Assembly: GCA_963763495.1 (NCBI GenBank)
Contig: CAVXOY010000015.1
Coordinates: 1 to 64,000, forward strand
Length of the DNA stretch: 64,000 nucleotides
Source of the DNA: DAOUEO01 sp963763495
Lineage (GTDB): Bacteria > Chloroflexota > Dehalococcoidia > DSTF01 > JALHUB01
Direction of reading: 5' to 3'
Below are positions 17,462 through 26,089 of this stretch, piece by piece. The position numbers were made by a program, and so were the translations under genes. The notes under the pieces are model-generated. The model searched no databases. It had not been told where the DNA came from and saw only the letters and a list, made by a program, of their open reading frames with translations. The stretch's first letter is position 1. The number at the start of each line of letters is the position of its first letter.

Positions 17462-20239
17462 ATGGATTCCTCCGATAAAAAGCCGCTGCTAGTCCTCATC
17501 GATGGGCATGGCGTCATCCATCGCGCCTACCATGCTCTGAAGGAACCCCTAGTCGTTCGCAAGACGGGCGAGGTCGTGAGCGCCGTCTACGGCTTGGCGA
17601 ACACGATCCTGAGCGTGATCGAGCAGCTTCAGCCCACCCACATGGCGGTCGCCCTCGACCCCAAAGGGCCTACGTTTCGCCACGAGATGGACGAGACGTA
17701 CAAGGCCCACCGGCCGGAGGCCCCCGAAGACCTGAAAGCGCAGATTGAGCGCTGCATCGACGTGCTTGACGCCTTCAACATTCCAATCTACCGAGTAGAT
17801 GGTTTCGAGGCAGACGATGTCTTGGGAACGCTCGCTCGCCAGGCCGCCGAGCAGGGAATCGACACGTTCATCGTCAGCCTGGATAGCGACATGGTGCAGT
17901 TGGTGGAGCCCAAGGTTCGCGCCTTCATGTTCCGCCCCTATCAGCGGGACACGGTCATCTATGACGAAGCTGCCGCGCGGGAGCGCTACGGCTTCGAGCC
18001 GTCCCAGATGGCGGACTTCAAAGGCCTCAAGGGAGACACCTCCGATAACATCCCCGGCGTTCCCGGCATCGGCGAGAAGACGGCTGTGAAGCTGATCCAG
18101 CAGTTCGGCAGCGTCGAGAACGTCTACGCGCACCTCGACGAGGTCGAACCGGAGAAGCTGCGTGAACTCCTGCGCTCGCATGAAGAGCAGGCGCGCCACA
18201 GCAAGGATATGGCGACGATCCGTACCGACGTGCCGGTTGAGCTTGACCTCGAAGCGGCGGAGGCGAAGCGCTTCGAACGCCAGAAGGTGCTGGACCTCTT
18301 CCGCGAGCTGGAGTTCCGTAGCCTCCTTTCCCATATCCCCGACTACGGCGAAGTCGGCGAAGAGCAACCGGTGGCAGTAGAGACGAAGGCTGCGCCGGGT
18401 ACCAACTACCGCACCATCTACAGCGAGGACGACTTGCGTTCTCTCGCCAAACGTTTGGCCGCTGCTGGCGTCTTTGCCTTCGACACCGAGACCAGCGACA
18501 TCGCCGCCATGCGCGCCCAGCTCGTCGGCATCTCCGTGTGTCCGGCTCCCGGCGAGTCCTACTACATCCCTGTGGGCCACCGGCGTGAGTTGGGGGATAG
18601 GGAGCAACTGCCCCTGGCGACTGTGCTCGCCCATCTCGGTCCCGTCTTTGAAGACCCGTCTCTCGCCAAGGTCGCCCACAACGGTAAGTACGACATGATT
18701 ATGCTGGCCAACCAGGGCGTCTGGGTACGCAACCTGGTCTGCGACACGATGGTCGCCGCCTATGTGCTGGGAGAGGGTGGGGACGCGGAAGGGTTCCGCT
18801 CCAGCGGCGGCTCTCTCGGTCTCAAACGGCTCGCTGCCGAGCGCCTGGGCGTACAGATGACGGAGATAACGGAAATCCTCGGCAAGCGTGGGGCAAAGCA
18901 GCTATCGATGCCCCAGGTGCCTGCAGAAGCCGTAGGCGATTACGCCTGCGCCGACGCCGACATGACTCTCCGCCTGCGCGATGTGCTGGAGCGGGGGCTC
19001 AAAGAGCAGAACCTGTGGCGTCTGTTCACCGAGGTGGAGATGCCGCTGGTGCCTGTCCTCACCCGTATGGAGATGGCAGGCGTCGCCCTGGATGTCGTTG
19101 CTCTCCGTGAGATGTCGCGGCAGTTGGGCGAGCAGGTGGTTAGGCTGGAGGAGGAGATCTATACCGAGGCAGGGCATCCGTTCAATATCGGCTCGCCTCA
19201 GCAGCTTTCCGTCGTCCTTTTCGATGAGCTTGGCCTGCCCCGGTCGCGCCGCACCAAGCAGGGTAGCTCTACCGACGCCCACGTGCTCGAAGGCCTGCGG
19301 GGCGCCCACCGCGCTGTCGACCTCATCCTCCAGTACCGGCAGCTCACGAAGCTCAAGTCTACCTATATCGACACCCTGCCGGCATTGATCAACCCGAAGA
19401 CCAACCGGATACACACCACCTTCAATCAGACGGTGGCCGCCACCGGCCGCCTCTCCTCGAACGACCCCAACCTGCAGAACATCCCCGTGCGGTCGGAGCT
19501 GGGCGGCCAGGTGCGCCGCGCCTTCATCGCCCGCGACATCGGCCCCGACCCCTATCTGCTCGCCGCCGACTACTCGCAGATAGAGCTGCGGATCCTTGCC
19601 CATCTCTGTCAGGATGCCAGCCTGCTTCAGGCGTTCCACAACGACGAGGACATCCATGCCGCCACCGCCTCGCAGGTCTTCGGCGTGCCTATCGACGAGG
19701 TGACGCCGGAGATGCGCCGCCGCGCCAAGGTCTTCAACTTCGGCGTCCTCTACGGCCTCACCGGCTTCGGCCTGTCGCAGCGAGAGGGCATCCCCCGCGA
19801 GGAGGCGAACGCCTTCATCGAGACCTACTTCCAGAAGTACGCCTGCGTCAAGGAGTGGCGGGAATCAGTCATCGCCGCCACCCGCAAGAATGGCTACGCC
19901 GAGACGATGATGGGCCGCCGCCGCTACATCCCCACCATCGACTCCGCCAACGCTCAGGTGCGCGCCGCCGCCGAGCGCATCGCCGTCAACATGCCCACCC
20001 AGGGCACCGCCTCCGACATCATCAAGGTCGCCATGAACCGCATCGACGCCGAGCTTGAGGAGCGCGGCATGAAGGCGAAGATGCTCCTCCAGGTGCACGA
20101 CGAGCTGATCTTCGAAGGCCCGGCCGCGGAGTTGGACGACCTGCGGGAGATGGTGCTGCGCATCATGCCCGCCTCCCTCGACCTGGCCGTGCCCCTGAAG
20201 GTGGACGTGAAGGTCGGCAAGAACTGGGGCGAGGTGTAG
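17462..20239 (+). CDS. polA: DNA polymerase I
   Basis: Three-domain repair polymerase of 925 residues. Residues 1-300 form the 5'-3' nuclease (VDGFEADDVLGTLA, PGVPGIGEKTAVKL). A 3'-5' proofreading domain follows with its acidic residues intact: FDTETSD, AHNGKYDMIML and YACADADMTLRLRD. The polymerase domain has DPNLQNIPVRSELG, ADYSQIELRILAHL and HDELIF. The proofreading domain is not degenerate, unlike in several bacterial Pol I lineages. It probably runs from a leaderless promoter. Long opposite-strand frames over this gene are codon-bias shadows. Confidence 0.97.
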   Translation: MDSSDKKPLLVLIDGHGVIHRAYHALKEPLVVRKTGEVVSAVYGLANTILSVIEQLQPTHMAVALDPKGPTFRHEMDETYKAHRPEAPEDLKAQIERCIDVLDAFNIPIYRVDGFEADDVLGTLARQAAEQGIDTFIVSLDSDMVQLVEPKVRAFMFRPYQRDTVIYDEAAARERYGFEPSQMADFKGLKGDTSDNIPGVPGIGEKTAVKLIQQFGSVENVYAHLDEVEPEKLRELLRSHEEQARHSKDMATIRTDVPVELDLEAAEAKRFERQKVLDLFRELEFRSLLSHIPDYGEVGEEQPVAVETKAAPGTNYRTIYSEDDLRSLAKRLAAAGVFAFDTETSDIAAMRAQLVGISVCPAPGESYYIPVGHRRELGDREQLPLATVLAHLGPVFEDPSLAKVAHNGKYDMIMLANQGVWVRNLVCDTMVAAYVLGEGGDAEGFRSSGGSLGLKRLAAERLGVQMTEITEILGKRGAKQLSMPQVPAEAVGDYACADADMTLRLRDVLERGLKEQNLWRLFTEVEMPLVPVLTRMEMAGVALDVVALREMSRQLGEQVVRLEEEIYTEAGHPFNIGSPQQLSVVLFDELGLPRSRRTKQGSSTDAHVLEGLRGAHRAVDLILQYRQLTKLKSTYIDTLPALINPKTNRIHTTFNQTVAATGRLSSNDPNLQNIPVRSELGGQVRRAFIARDIGPDPYLLAADYSQIELRILAHLCQDASLLQAFHNDEDIHAATASQVFGVPIDEVTPEMRRRAKVFNFGVLYGLTGFGLSQREGIPREEANAFIETYFQKYACVKEWRESVIAATRKNGYAETMMGRRRYIPTIDSANAQVRAAAERIAVNMPTQGTASDIIKVAMNRIDAELEERGMKAKMLLQVHDELIFEGPAAELDDLREMVLRIMPASLDLAVPLKVDVKVGKNWGEV

Positions 20240-20263
20240 CGCTACCGAGATGGGAACACCGTA

Positions 20264-20287
20264 GGGTCGGGACTCTGTGCCCGACCC
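20264..20287. repeat. REP-like hairpin
   Basis: GGGTCGGG (20264-20271) and CCCGACCC (20280-20287) form an 8-bp perfect stem with an 8-base loop between polA and mutM. It is preceded by CGTA, giving CGTAGGGTCGGG. A closely similar hairpin lies at 61277-61323, and a partial copy of the opening follows ruvA near 26690. Confidence 0.5.
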
Positions 20288-20307
20288 GATACCATGGATA
20301 GCAACAG

Positions 20308-21139
20308 ATGCCTGAACTCCCTGAAGTCGAGACCATACGCTGCGATCTCTACCCCCGCGTCTGCGGGCGCACCATCACCGCTGTCCGCATCACCCCCGAC
20401 AAGGTGCCCCTGATCGATGGCGTCTCTGCCGCCGAGTTCAAGAGCCGTATCAAAGGCCGTCGCATCGAGGGTCTGAGCCGCCGCGGCAAGTACCTCATCT
20501 TTCACCTCTCCGGCGACCTCTATCTCATCATCCACCTGCGCATGACCGGCGCGCTCCTCCACCGGAACGCCGGCGATCCAGCCGATCGCTACACGCGCGC
20601 TATCCTCGCTCTCGACGACGGCACGGAGCTGCGCTTCACCGACCTGCGCAAGCTGGGCCGCTTCCGTCTCGTCGCCCACCCGGATGAGGCCGTGGGCAAG
20701 CTCGGCCCTGAGCCGCTGGACGCATCCTTCACCGCCGCAGCCCTCAAACGAGCGATAGGGCGGCGCAAGGCCCCGATCAAGTCTTTGCTTCTGGATCAGC
20801 GCGCTCTTGCTGGAGTGGGCAACATCTACGCCGACGAAGCGCTCTTTGCTGCCCGCATTCACCCCCAGCGAGCGCGCTGATACCCTAACAGAAGCGGAAA
20901 TAGGAAGGCTTCATCGCTCGGTCCGCCGCGTTCTGCGCGATGCCCTGGGCAATCGTGGCTCCTCCTTCCGCGACTACGTGGACGGCGGCGGCCGTGAGGG
21001 GACGCATCAGTTGCGGGTGAAGGTCTTCCGCCGGACGGGGCAGCCGTGCTATGTTTGCGGCGCTGAGATTGAGCGCATCAAGGTGGGCGGACGGAGCACC
21101 CACTTCTGCCCGAAGTGCCAGCCAGAGGAAGGATTCTGA
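20308..21139 (+). CDS. mutM: Formamidopyrimidine-DNA glycosylase (one frameshift)
   Basis: Excises 8-oxoguanine and formamidopyrimidines; also an AP lyase. The N-terminal PELPEVETI carries the catalytic proline. DQRALAGVGNIYADEALF is the helix-two-turn-helix. The C-terminal zinc finger is CYVCGAEIERIKVGGRSTHF then CPKC. The first frame stops at 20880 after IHPQRAR. A shift near 20868, in a run of five C, joins it to SERADTLTEAEIGRLH and the finger, giving about 277 residues, the normal size. A homopolymer sequencing error is the simplest explanation. Confidence 0.92.
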
Positions 21140-21145
21140 GCCGCC

Positions 21146-22132
21146 GTGAGAGCCCTGAATGACGCTATCACCGACGTGTCCGGCATCCGCGTCGGCCACT
21201 GGACCGACCGACGTGCTGTCACCGGCTGCACCGTCGTCCTCTGCGAGAAGGGCGCCACTGCCGCTCTCGATGTGCGAGGCGGCGCGCCCGGCACCCGCGA
21301 GGGAGCCCTCCTCCGCCCCGAATCCCTCGTTCAGCAGGTCCACGCCGTCTTCCTCACCGGCGGCAGCGCCTTCGGCCTCGACGTCGGCAGCGGCATCATG
21401 CGCTACCTGGAAGAACGGCGGGTCGGCTTCCCCTACGGCGGCGCTGTCGTCCCCATCGTCACCGGCGCTGTCCTGTTCGACCTGAACATCGGCCGCTCCG
21501 ACGTGCGCCCCAACGCCGACGCGGGATATCAGGCCTGCCAAGCGGCGAAGAGCGGGCGCATCGCTCAGGGAAGCGTGGGCGCCGGCACAGGCGCGACCGT
21601 CGCCAAAGTCCGCACGATCAAGCACGGCGTCAAGGGCGGCATCGGGACGGCAAGCGAGCGGGTGGGGTCGCAGGTGGTAGTGGCTGCGCTGGTCGCCGTG
21701 AACGCATTCGGCGATATCGTCGATCCCGAGACCGGTGCGCTTATCGCCGGCCCTCGCGGCGAGCCCGGCCGCTTCCACGACAGCATGACGCTGATGCGGG
21801 AGGCAGGCGCAGCGGTGATGCTCCCCCTCACAAACACGACTATCGGTGTTGTCGCCACCAACGCTACTCTCACAAAGGCGCAGGCCACCGGCGTCGCCCA
21901 GATGGCCCACGACGGCATCGCCCGCGCCGTTCGTCCTGCTCATAGCCCCGCCGATGGCGACGCCATCTTTGTTCTCGCGACGGGCCAGGTGGCGGAGCCG
22001 GCCAATCACGGCATCATCGGCGCCTTCGCCGCGCGCGCTGTCGAACGGGCGATTGTCGCTGCCATACAGGAGGCGAAAGGGCTGGCCGGCGTGCCCTCGG
22101 TGCGAGAGTGGCGGGAGCAGCCCTCAACTTAG
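21146..22132 (+). CDS. P1 family peptidase (DmpA/S58-like, self-processing)
   Basis: Ntn-fold aminopeptidase or amidohydrolase family whose precursor cleaves itself to expose an N-terminal nucleophile. Motifs: TGGSAFGLDVGSGIMRYLEE, the processing region LTNTTIGVVATNA with a candidate Thr nucleophile, and TGQVAEPANHG near the C-terminus. 328 residues is normal. The start is GTG, six bases after mutM, so they are probably co-transcribed. The substrate is unknown; relatives act on D-amino-acid or beta-peptides. Confidence 0.85.
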   Translation: MRALNDAITDVSGIRVGHWTDRRAVTGCTVVLCEKGATAALDVRGGAPGTREGALLRPESLVQQVHAVFLTGGSAFGLDVGSGIMRYLEERRVGFPYGGAVVPIVTGAVLFDLNIGRSDVRPNADAGYQACQAAKSGRIAQGSVGAGTGATVAKVRTIKHGVKGGIGTASERVGSQVVVAALVAVNAFGDIVDPETGALIAGPRGEPGRFHDSMTLMREAGAAVMLPLTNTTIGVVATNATLTKAQATGVAQMAHDGIARAVRPAHSPADGDAIFVLATGQVAEPANHGIIGAFAARAVERAIVAAIQEAKGLAGVPSVREWREQPST

Positions 22133-22194
22133 GACAAGCGGATCGGCTGTTTTTCGCTGGAGCGTGGCGCTCGAAAATCATCTTCGTGAAATAC

Positions 22195-22222
22195 TTGACA
22201 ATCCCTAAGGGTTTGCTATACT
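22195..22222 (+). promoter_or_regulatory. Promoter of the panD-panB-panC operon
   Basis: TTGACA at 22195-22200 and TATACT at 22217-22222, preceded by TGC, are separated by 16 bases. The spacer contains the small palindrome CCCTAAGGG. This is one of the best sigma-70-type promoters in the window. Transcription should start near 22229, leaving a leader of about 230 bases before panD. Confidence 0.8.
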
Positions 22223-22228
22223 AGCTGC

Positions 22229-22403
22229 GGCGCTGATCCTCTAGAGAGGACAGTTACCTATAGCCAAGGCCCATAGGGCGGCGGCAGGGGTTACTCCCAA
22301 AAACCGAATAGAGAACCGCTTGGATCGCTGGTCGACCGAGACGGTGCAAGACTAAATGGATTGTTATGCTTGTGCCCTTCGGCTGTGGCCGGAGGGCTTT
22401 TTT
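22229..22403 (+). promoter_or_regulatory. Structured leader with mutually exclusive hairpins (candidate riboswitch/attenuator) before panD
   Basis: The leader contains several local stems: CCTC/GAGG near 22235, CCTAT/ATAGG near 22260 and GGG/CCC around 22295. GGTGCAAG (22343-22350) can pair with CTTGTGCC (22369-22376), and that pairing takes up the first three bases of the terminator stem at 22374. So the two structures compete, the layout of a transcription attenuator. A 'pan' RNA motif is known upstream of panB/C/D genes in several phyla, and this may be a member; I cannot confirm it by eye. Alternatives are an unknown riboswitch or a protein-bound leader. Confidence 0.6.
22374..22403 (+). 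terminator. Intrinsic terminator inside the panD leader
   Basis: GCCCTTCGGC (22374-22383) pairs with GCCGGAGGGC (22388-22397) around a TGTG loop and is followed at once by TTTTTT (22398-22403). It lies 56 bases before the panD ATG and downstream of the operon promoter, so it must be bypassed for expression. Confidence 0.85.
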
Positions 22404-22459
22404 GACGCCATTCGTACCATCGTTCTTCGTATGTTGTAGCGGGCATTGAAGGAGGCAGG

Positions 22460-22894
22460 ATGTTGCGGAGAATGCTCAAGGGCAAGATCCACAGGCTGCG
22501 CGTAACCGAGGCAGACCTCAACTACGTCGGCAGCATAACCCTCGATCGCGACCTCATGGAGGCAGCCGACATCCTGCCCTATGAACAGGTCCACGTTCTC
22601 GATGTGGATAACGGCAACCGCCTGATGACCTACGCCATACCCGGCGAGGCAGGAAGCGGCCAGGCATGCATCAACGGTGCGGCTGCCCATCTCGTGCATC
22701 CAGGTGACATAATCATCGTCCTCACCTATGCGGATTGTACGGATGAGGAGGCGCGAGATTGGTCTCCCAGAATCGTCCACGTAGATGAGAGAAACCGGAT
22801 CAACTCAATCAGCCCCGAGGTCGAGGAGATCTTCCTGACGCAACGCGACCTCACCGATCTGTTCGGCGAAGGGGTGAGGCTATGGTTCGAATAG
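22460..22894 (+). CDS. panD: Aspartate 1-decarboxylase
   Basis: Makes beta-alanine from aspartate for pantothenate. It is a pyruvoyl enzyme: the self-cleavage site is the Gly-Ser pair in YVGSIT, at about residue 24. INGAAAHLVHPGDIIIVLTYA matches the conserved core. 144 residues is normal. AAGGAGG precedes the ATG. It is first in panD-panB-panC and overlaps panB by 13 bases. Expression is probably controlled by the leader upstream. Confidence 0.95.
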   Translation: MLRRMLKGKIHRLRVTEADLNYVGSITLDRDLMEAADILPYEQVHVLDVDNGNRLMTYAIPGEAGSGQACINGAAAHLVHPGDIIIVLTYADCTDEEARDWSPRIVHVDERNRINSISPEVEEIFLTQRDLTDLFGEGVRLWFE

Positions 22895-23724
22895 CTGTTC
22901 ACGAACTCAAGGCGATGAAGCAGCGCGGCGAGAAGATCGCCATGCTTACCGCCTACGACTATCCCACCGCCAAGATCCTCGATGAGGCGGGCATACCGGT
23001 AATCCTGGTCGGTGATAGCCTGGGGATGGTCGTCCTCGGCTACGACTCAACGATCCCCGTCACCATGGAAGAGATGCTCCACCACACCAAAGCTGTGGTC
23101 AGGGGCACGGAACGGGCGATTGTCGTCGGTGACCTGCCGTTCATGAGTTATCAAACCAGCGTTGAGGATGCCATCCGCAACGCTGGTCGCTTTTTGCAGG
23201 AGGCGGGGGCTACTGCCGTCAAGCTGGAGGGTGGCGCTCCTATGGTAGAGACGGTACGCCGTCTCGTCTCGATTGGCATCCCCGTCATGGGCCATCTCGG
23301 CCTTACACCGCAGTCCTTGAACCAGCTCGGTGGCTACAAGGTGCAGGGGAAGACGCCTGCGGCCGCCGTTAGGCTCTTGAACGATGCCGTGGCGCTGCAA
23401 GAGGCCGGCGTCTTCGCTATCGTGCTTGAAGGCATCCCTGCTCCTCTTGGTAAGCTCATCACCCGGAAGCTGGATGTGCCGACCATAGGAATCGGGGCCG
23501 GTCCCCATTGCGATGGCCAGGTGCAAGTGATCCACGATCTCCTCGGTTTCTTCCCCGGCTTCGTTCCCAAGCATGCCAAGCAGTATGCGCATCTTTCTGA
23601 GACTATTCGGGAGGCCGTCACTGGCTACATGGAAGAAGTCACGGCTGGCAGCTTCCCGACGGCAAGAGAGAGCTTCTCCATGGATAAGGCTATCCTGGCG
23701 GAGCTAGAACAGATGGTGGTGTAA
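22882..23724 (+). CDS. panB: 3-methyl-2-oxobutanoate hydroxymethyltransferase
   Basis: Transfers a hydroxymethyl group from methylene-tetrahydrofolate to ketoisovalerate, giving ketopantoate. Motifs: MLTAYDYPTAKILDEAGI, ILVGDSLGMVVLGYDSTIPV, GGAPMVETVRRL, and IGIGAGPHCDGQVQVIHDLL with metal and substrate residues. 280 residues is typical. Overlap with panD and a one-base gap to panC indicate one operon. Confidence 0.96.
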   Translation: MVRIAVHELKAMKQRGEKIAMLTAYDYPTAKILDEAGIPVILVGDSLGMVVLGYDSTIPVTMEEMLHHTKAVVRGTERAIVVGDLPFMSYQTSVEDAIRNAGRFLQEAGATAVKLEGGAPMVETVRRLVSIGIPVMGHLGLTPQSLNQLGGYKVQGKTPAAAVRLLNDAVALQEAGVFAIVLEGIPAPLGKLITRKLDVPTIGIGAGPHCDGQVQVIHDLLGFFPGFVPKHAKQYAHLSETIREAVTGYMEEVTAGSFPTARESFSMDKAILAELEQMVV

Positions 23725-23725
23725 C

Positions 23726-24643
23726 ATGGCTCTTTCTGAGACTATCCGCGCCCTTTCGACGATGCAGGTTGTGACGACGATTGAGAGCATGCGTCGCTTG
23801 CGCTCCCAGGCGGGAGGAAGCGTCGGTTTCGTCCCCACGATGGGCTACCTGCATGAAGGACATCTCTCGCTGGTCCGCCGCGCCCGCGCTGAGAACGACA
23901 TCGTCGTTGCCAGCATCTTCGTCAACCCCGCGCAGTTTGGGCCCACGGAGGACTTCGAGAAGTACCCCCGTGACCCTCAGCGCGACCTGGCGGTTCTTCA
24001 GCAGGAGAAGACTGACATCGTCTTTATGCCTTCTGCTGTTGAGATGTACCCTGAAGGGTTCGATACCTACGTCGATGTGGGAGGGGTAACGGACGTTTTG
24101 GAGGGAGCGCACCGCCCGGGCCACTTCCGCGGTGTCGCCACGGTTGTTCAGAAGCTTTTCAACATCGTCCAGCCGACGAGGGCTTATTTCGGCCAGAAGG
24201 ACGCCCAGCAGCTTGTGGTCATTCGCAAGCTGGTTAACGATCTCAGGCTCAACGTCGAAGTAGTGGGCTGTCCAACTGTTCGAGAGACCGGCGGGCTGGC
24301 CATGAGCAGCCGGAACGTCTATCTATCGCCGGACGAGCGTCGAGCGGCCCTTATTCTCTTCCGTGCCCTCAGCCTCTCCGAGCGGCTATGGCGAAACGGT
24401 GAGCGCGACGGCACCAAGCTCCGCGAGCGCCTGCAGGGACTCATCGGCCGCGAGCCTCTGGCCAAGATAGACTACGTCAGCGTCTCTGATCCGGTAACCC
24501 TGCAGGAGTTGGAGACAATCGAAGCGCCCGCCCTCATATCGCTGGCCATCCGCATTGGCGGCACCCGCCTCATCGACAACCTCATTGTGGGTGAGAAGCG
24601 GCCGTCGCCGCTGTTGGCCGAACTGGTCGCTGCCGCCAAGTAG
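23726..24643 (+). CDS. panC: Pantoate-beta-alanine ligase (pantothenate synthetase)
   Basis: ATP-dependent joining of pantoate and beta-alanine. The HIGH-type region is VPTMGYLHEGHLSLVRRA, followed by VASIFVNPAQFGPTEDFEKY and YFGQKDAQQLVVIRKLV. The adenylation loop SSRNVYLSPDERRAA is intact. 305 residues, slightly longer than E. coli PanC. It is the last pan gene here, so the operon covers beta-alanine synthesis through pantothenate. Confidence 0.96.
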   Translation: MALSETIRALSTMQVVTTIESMRRLRSQAGGSVGFVPTMGYLHEGHLSLVRRARAENDIVVASIFVNPAQFGPTEDFEKYPRDPQRDLAVLQQEKTDIVFMPSAVEMYPEGFDTYVDVGGVTDVLEGAHRPGHFRGVATVVQKLFNIVQPTRAYFGQKDAQQLVVIRKLVNDLRLNVEVVGCPTVRETGGLAMSSRNVYLSPDERRAALILFRALSLSERLWRNGERDGTKLRERLQGLIGREPLAKIDYVSVSDPVTLQELETIEAPALISLAIRIGGTRLIDNLIVGEKRPSPLLAELVAAAK

Positions 24644-24789
24644 TCACACAGCCTCTCTCCGGCATCTAGGCGCTGTTGAGGGTCTTGCTGCGCCTTTCCC
24701 CAGGCACAGAGCCGATTGTTGCAGTGCTTTCCTCTGCTCTGCTGCGATGTTAGAATGATTCCAAATCCCAGGTATAAAGGAGACCCTGC

Positions 24790-25539
24790 ATGGGAGGTCA
24801 TTCCCACTGGAGTCAGGTTAAGCGCCAGAAGGGCGCTGCCGACGCTCGTAGGGGACAGGTCTTTACCAAGCTCGGCCGTGAGATAAGCGTCGCCGCTCGC
24901 CAGGGCGGCCCCGACCCCAACGCCAACTTCCGTCTCCGTCTCGCTCTCCAAAGGGCGAAGGACGCCAACATGCCCAACGATACCATCGAGAGGGCGATCA
25001 AGCGGGGAGCCAGCGGAGCGGAGGGCACCGAGCTGGCTGAGGCTACCTATGAGGGGTACGGCCCCGGCGGTATCGCCATCCTGATCGATGTGATGACGGA
25101 CAACCGCAACCGGTCCGTATCCGAGATCCGGTCGACATTCTCCCGTCACGGTGGCAACCTTGGCGAGGCCGGCTGCGTCGCCTGGCTGTTCGAAGGCAAG
25201 GGCGTCGTGATTGTCGATGCTCCCGAGAATGAGCGGGAAGATCTTGCCCTTGTCGCCATCGACGCCGGCGCCGAAGACGTGAACATCGAGGGGGAGCGGG
25301 TAGAGATCTTGACCGTCGCCGAAGAATTGGAGAATGTCCGGCGCGCCCTGGAAGAACAGAACATCAAGGTCGAATCGGCTGAACTGACGAAGGTAGCGAA
25401 GAGCACCATCAACCTCGGCGAGAAGGAGGCGTTGCAGACGCTCAAGCTCCTCGACAAGCTCGAAGAGCTCGACGATGTCCAGCGCGTTCACTCCAACGCC
25501 GAATTCCCCGACGAAGTCCTGGCGGCGTACAGCGGTTAG
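24790..25539 (+). CDS. yebC: YebC/PmpR family protein
   Basis: DNA-binding or translation-linked factor of the TACO1/YebC family, 249 residues. The N-terminus MGGHSHWSQVKRQKGAADAR and the block YEGYGPGGIAILIDVMTDNRNR are diagnostic. Opens with AAGGAG eight bases before the ATG and a TTAGAAT upstream. It is followed by ruvC-ruvA, an arrangement found in many bacteria. Whether it acts as a regulator or on the ribosome is not settled for the family. Confidence 0.94.
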   Translation: MGGHSHWSQVKRQKGAADARRGQVFTKLGREISVAARQGGPDPNANFRLRLALQRAKDANMPNDTIERAIKRGASGAEGTELAEATYEGYGPGGIAILIDVMTDNRNRSVSEIRSTFSRHGGNLGEAGCVAWLFEGKGVVIVDAPENEREDLALVAIDAGAEDVNIEGERVEILTVAEELENVRRALEEQNIKVESAELTKVAKSTINLGEKEALQTLKLLDKLEELDDVQRVHSNAEFPDEVLAAYSG

Positions 25540-25549
25540 GCCCCAGCCG

Positions 25550-26089
25550 ATGGCTGAGAAACCACAGCAGCCCGTCTCCAATGGCTCTGTAGTCCTGGGA
25601 ATCGACCCCGGGCTGCGGGTTATGGGGTATGGCGTGATTCTTCAATCGAACGCCGATCTCAGGGTGCTGGACTACGGCGCCTTTACCGTTGATGCCCGGC
25701 TGCCGCTGCCCGAGCGCTTCCGCCGCCTGTTCGACTCCCTCCGCGACATCATCGCCCGCTATGAACCGGCGGAGGTGGCGGTTGAGGAGCCGTTTCTCGC
25801 CGCCAACGTACGCTCCGCCATGGCTGTGGGTGAGGCGCGGGCCCTCGCCGTGCTGGCCGCCGGTCTCGCCGGACTGCCCGTGTATCAGTATTCGCCGGCA
25901 GCCGTGAAGCAGAGCGTCTCTGGCTACGGACGCGGCTCGAAGGAGCAGATACAGGAGATGGTGCGCCTCCAGCTCGGCCTCGCCGAAGCTCCCACGCCCC
26001 TCGACGCCGCCGACGCCCTGGCCATCGCCCTCTGCCATATCATCCGCCAGCGGGGCAAGAATCTGATCGAGGAGCGTACCCAAAGATGA
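25550..26089 (+). CDS. ruvC: Crossover junction endodeoxyribonuclease
   Basis: Resolves Holliday junctions. The acidic residues appear in LGIDPGLRVMGYGV, VAVEEPFLAANVRSAMAVGE and DAADALAIALCH. I start at MAEKPQQP (25550), eleven bases after the yebC stop; a longer frame exists but its first 25 residues overlap yebC. 179 residues is normal. Its stop overlaps the ruvA start by four bases (ATGA). Confidence 0.94.
   Translation: MAEKPQQPVSNGSVVLGIDPGLRVMGYGVILQSNADLRVLDYGAFTVDARLPLPERFRRLFDSLRDIIARYEPAEVAVEEPFLAANVRSAMAVGEARALAVLAAGLAGLPVYQYSPAAVKQSVSGYGRGSKEQIQEMVRLQLGLAEAPTPLDAADALAIALCHIIRQRGKNLIEERTQR

Noticed and set aside
17549..18679. 376-codon open frame on the minus strand
   Set aside because: It lies wholly over polA, whose protein is complete with all motifs. 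It reads as low-complexity Leu/Val/Asp text with no family, a usual shadow in GC-rich DNA.
20885..22009. 374-codon open frame on the minus strand
   Set aside because: Opposite mutM and the P1 peptidase, whose motifs are clear; no family resemblance.
22229..22403. T-box or TPP riboswitch
   Set aside because: The conserved T-box bulge (GGGTGGNACCGCG) and the TPP core (CTGAGA with its partner) are absent from the panD leader.
24472..25581. 369-codon open frame on the minus strand
   Set aside because: Opposite panC and yebC, both firm calls; no family resemblance.
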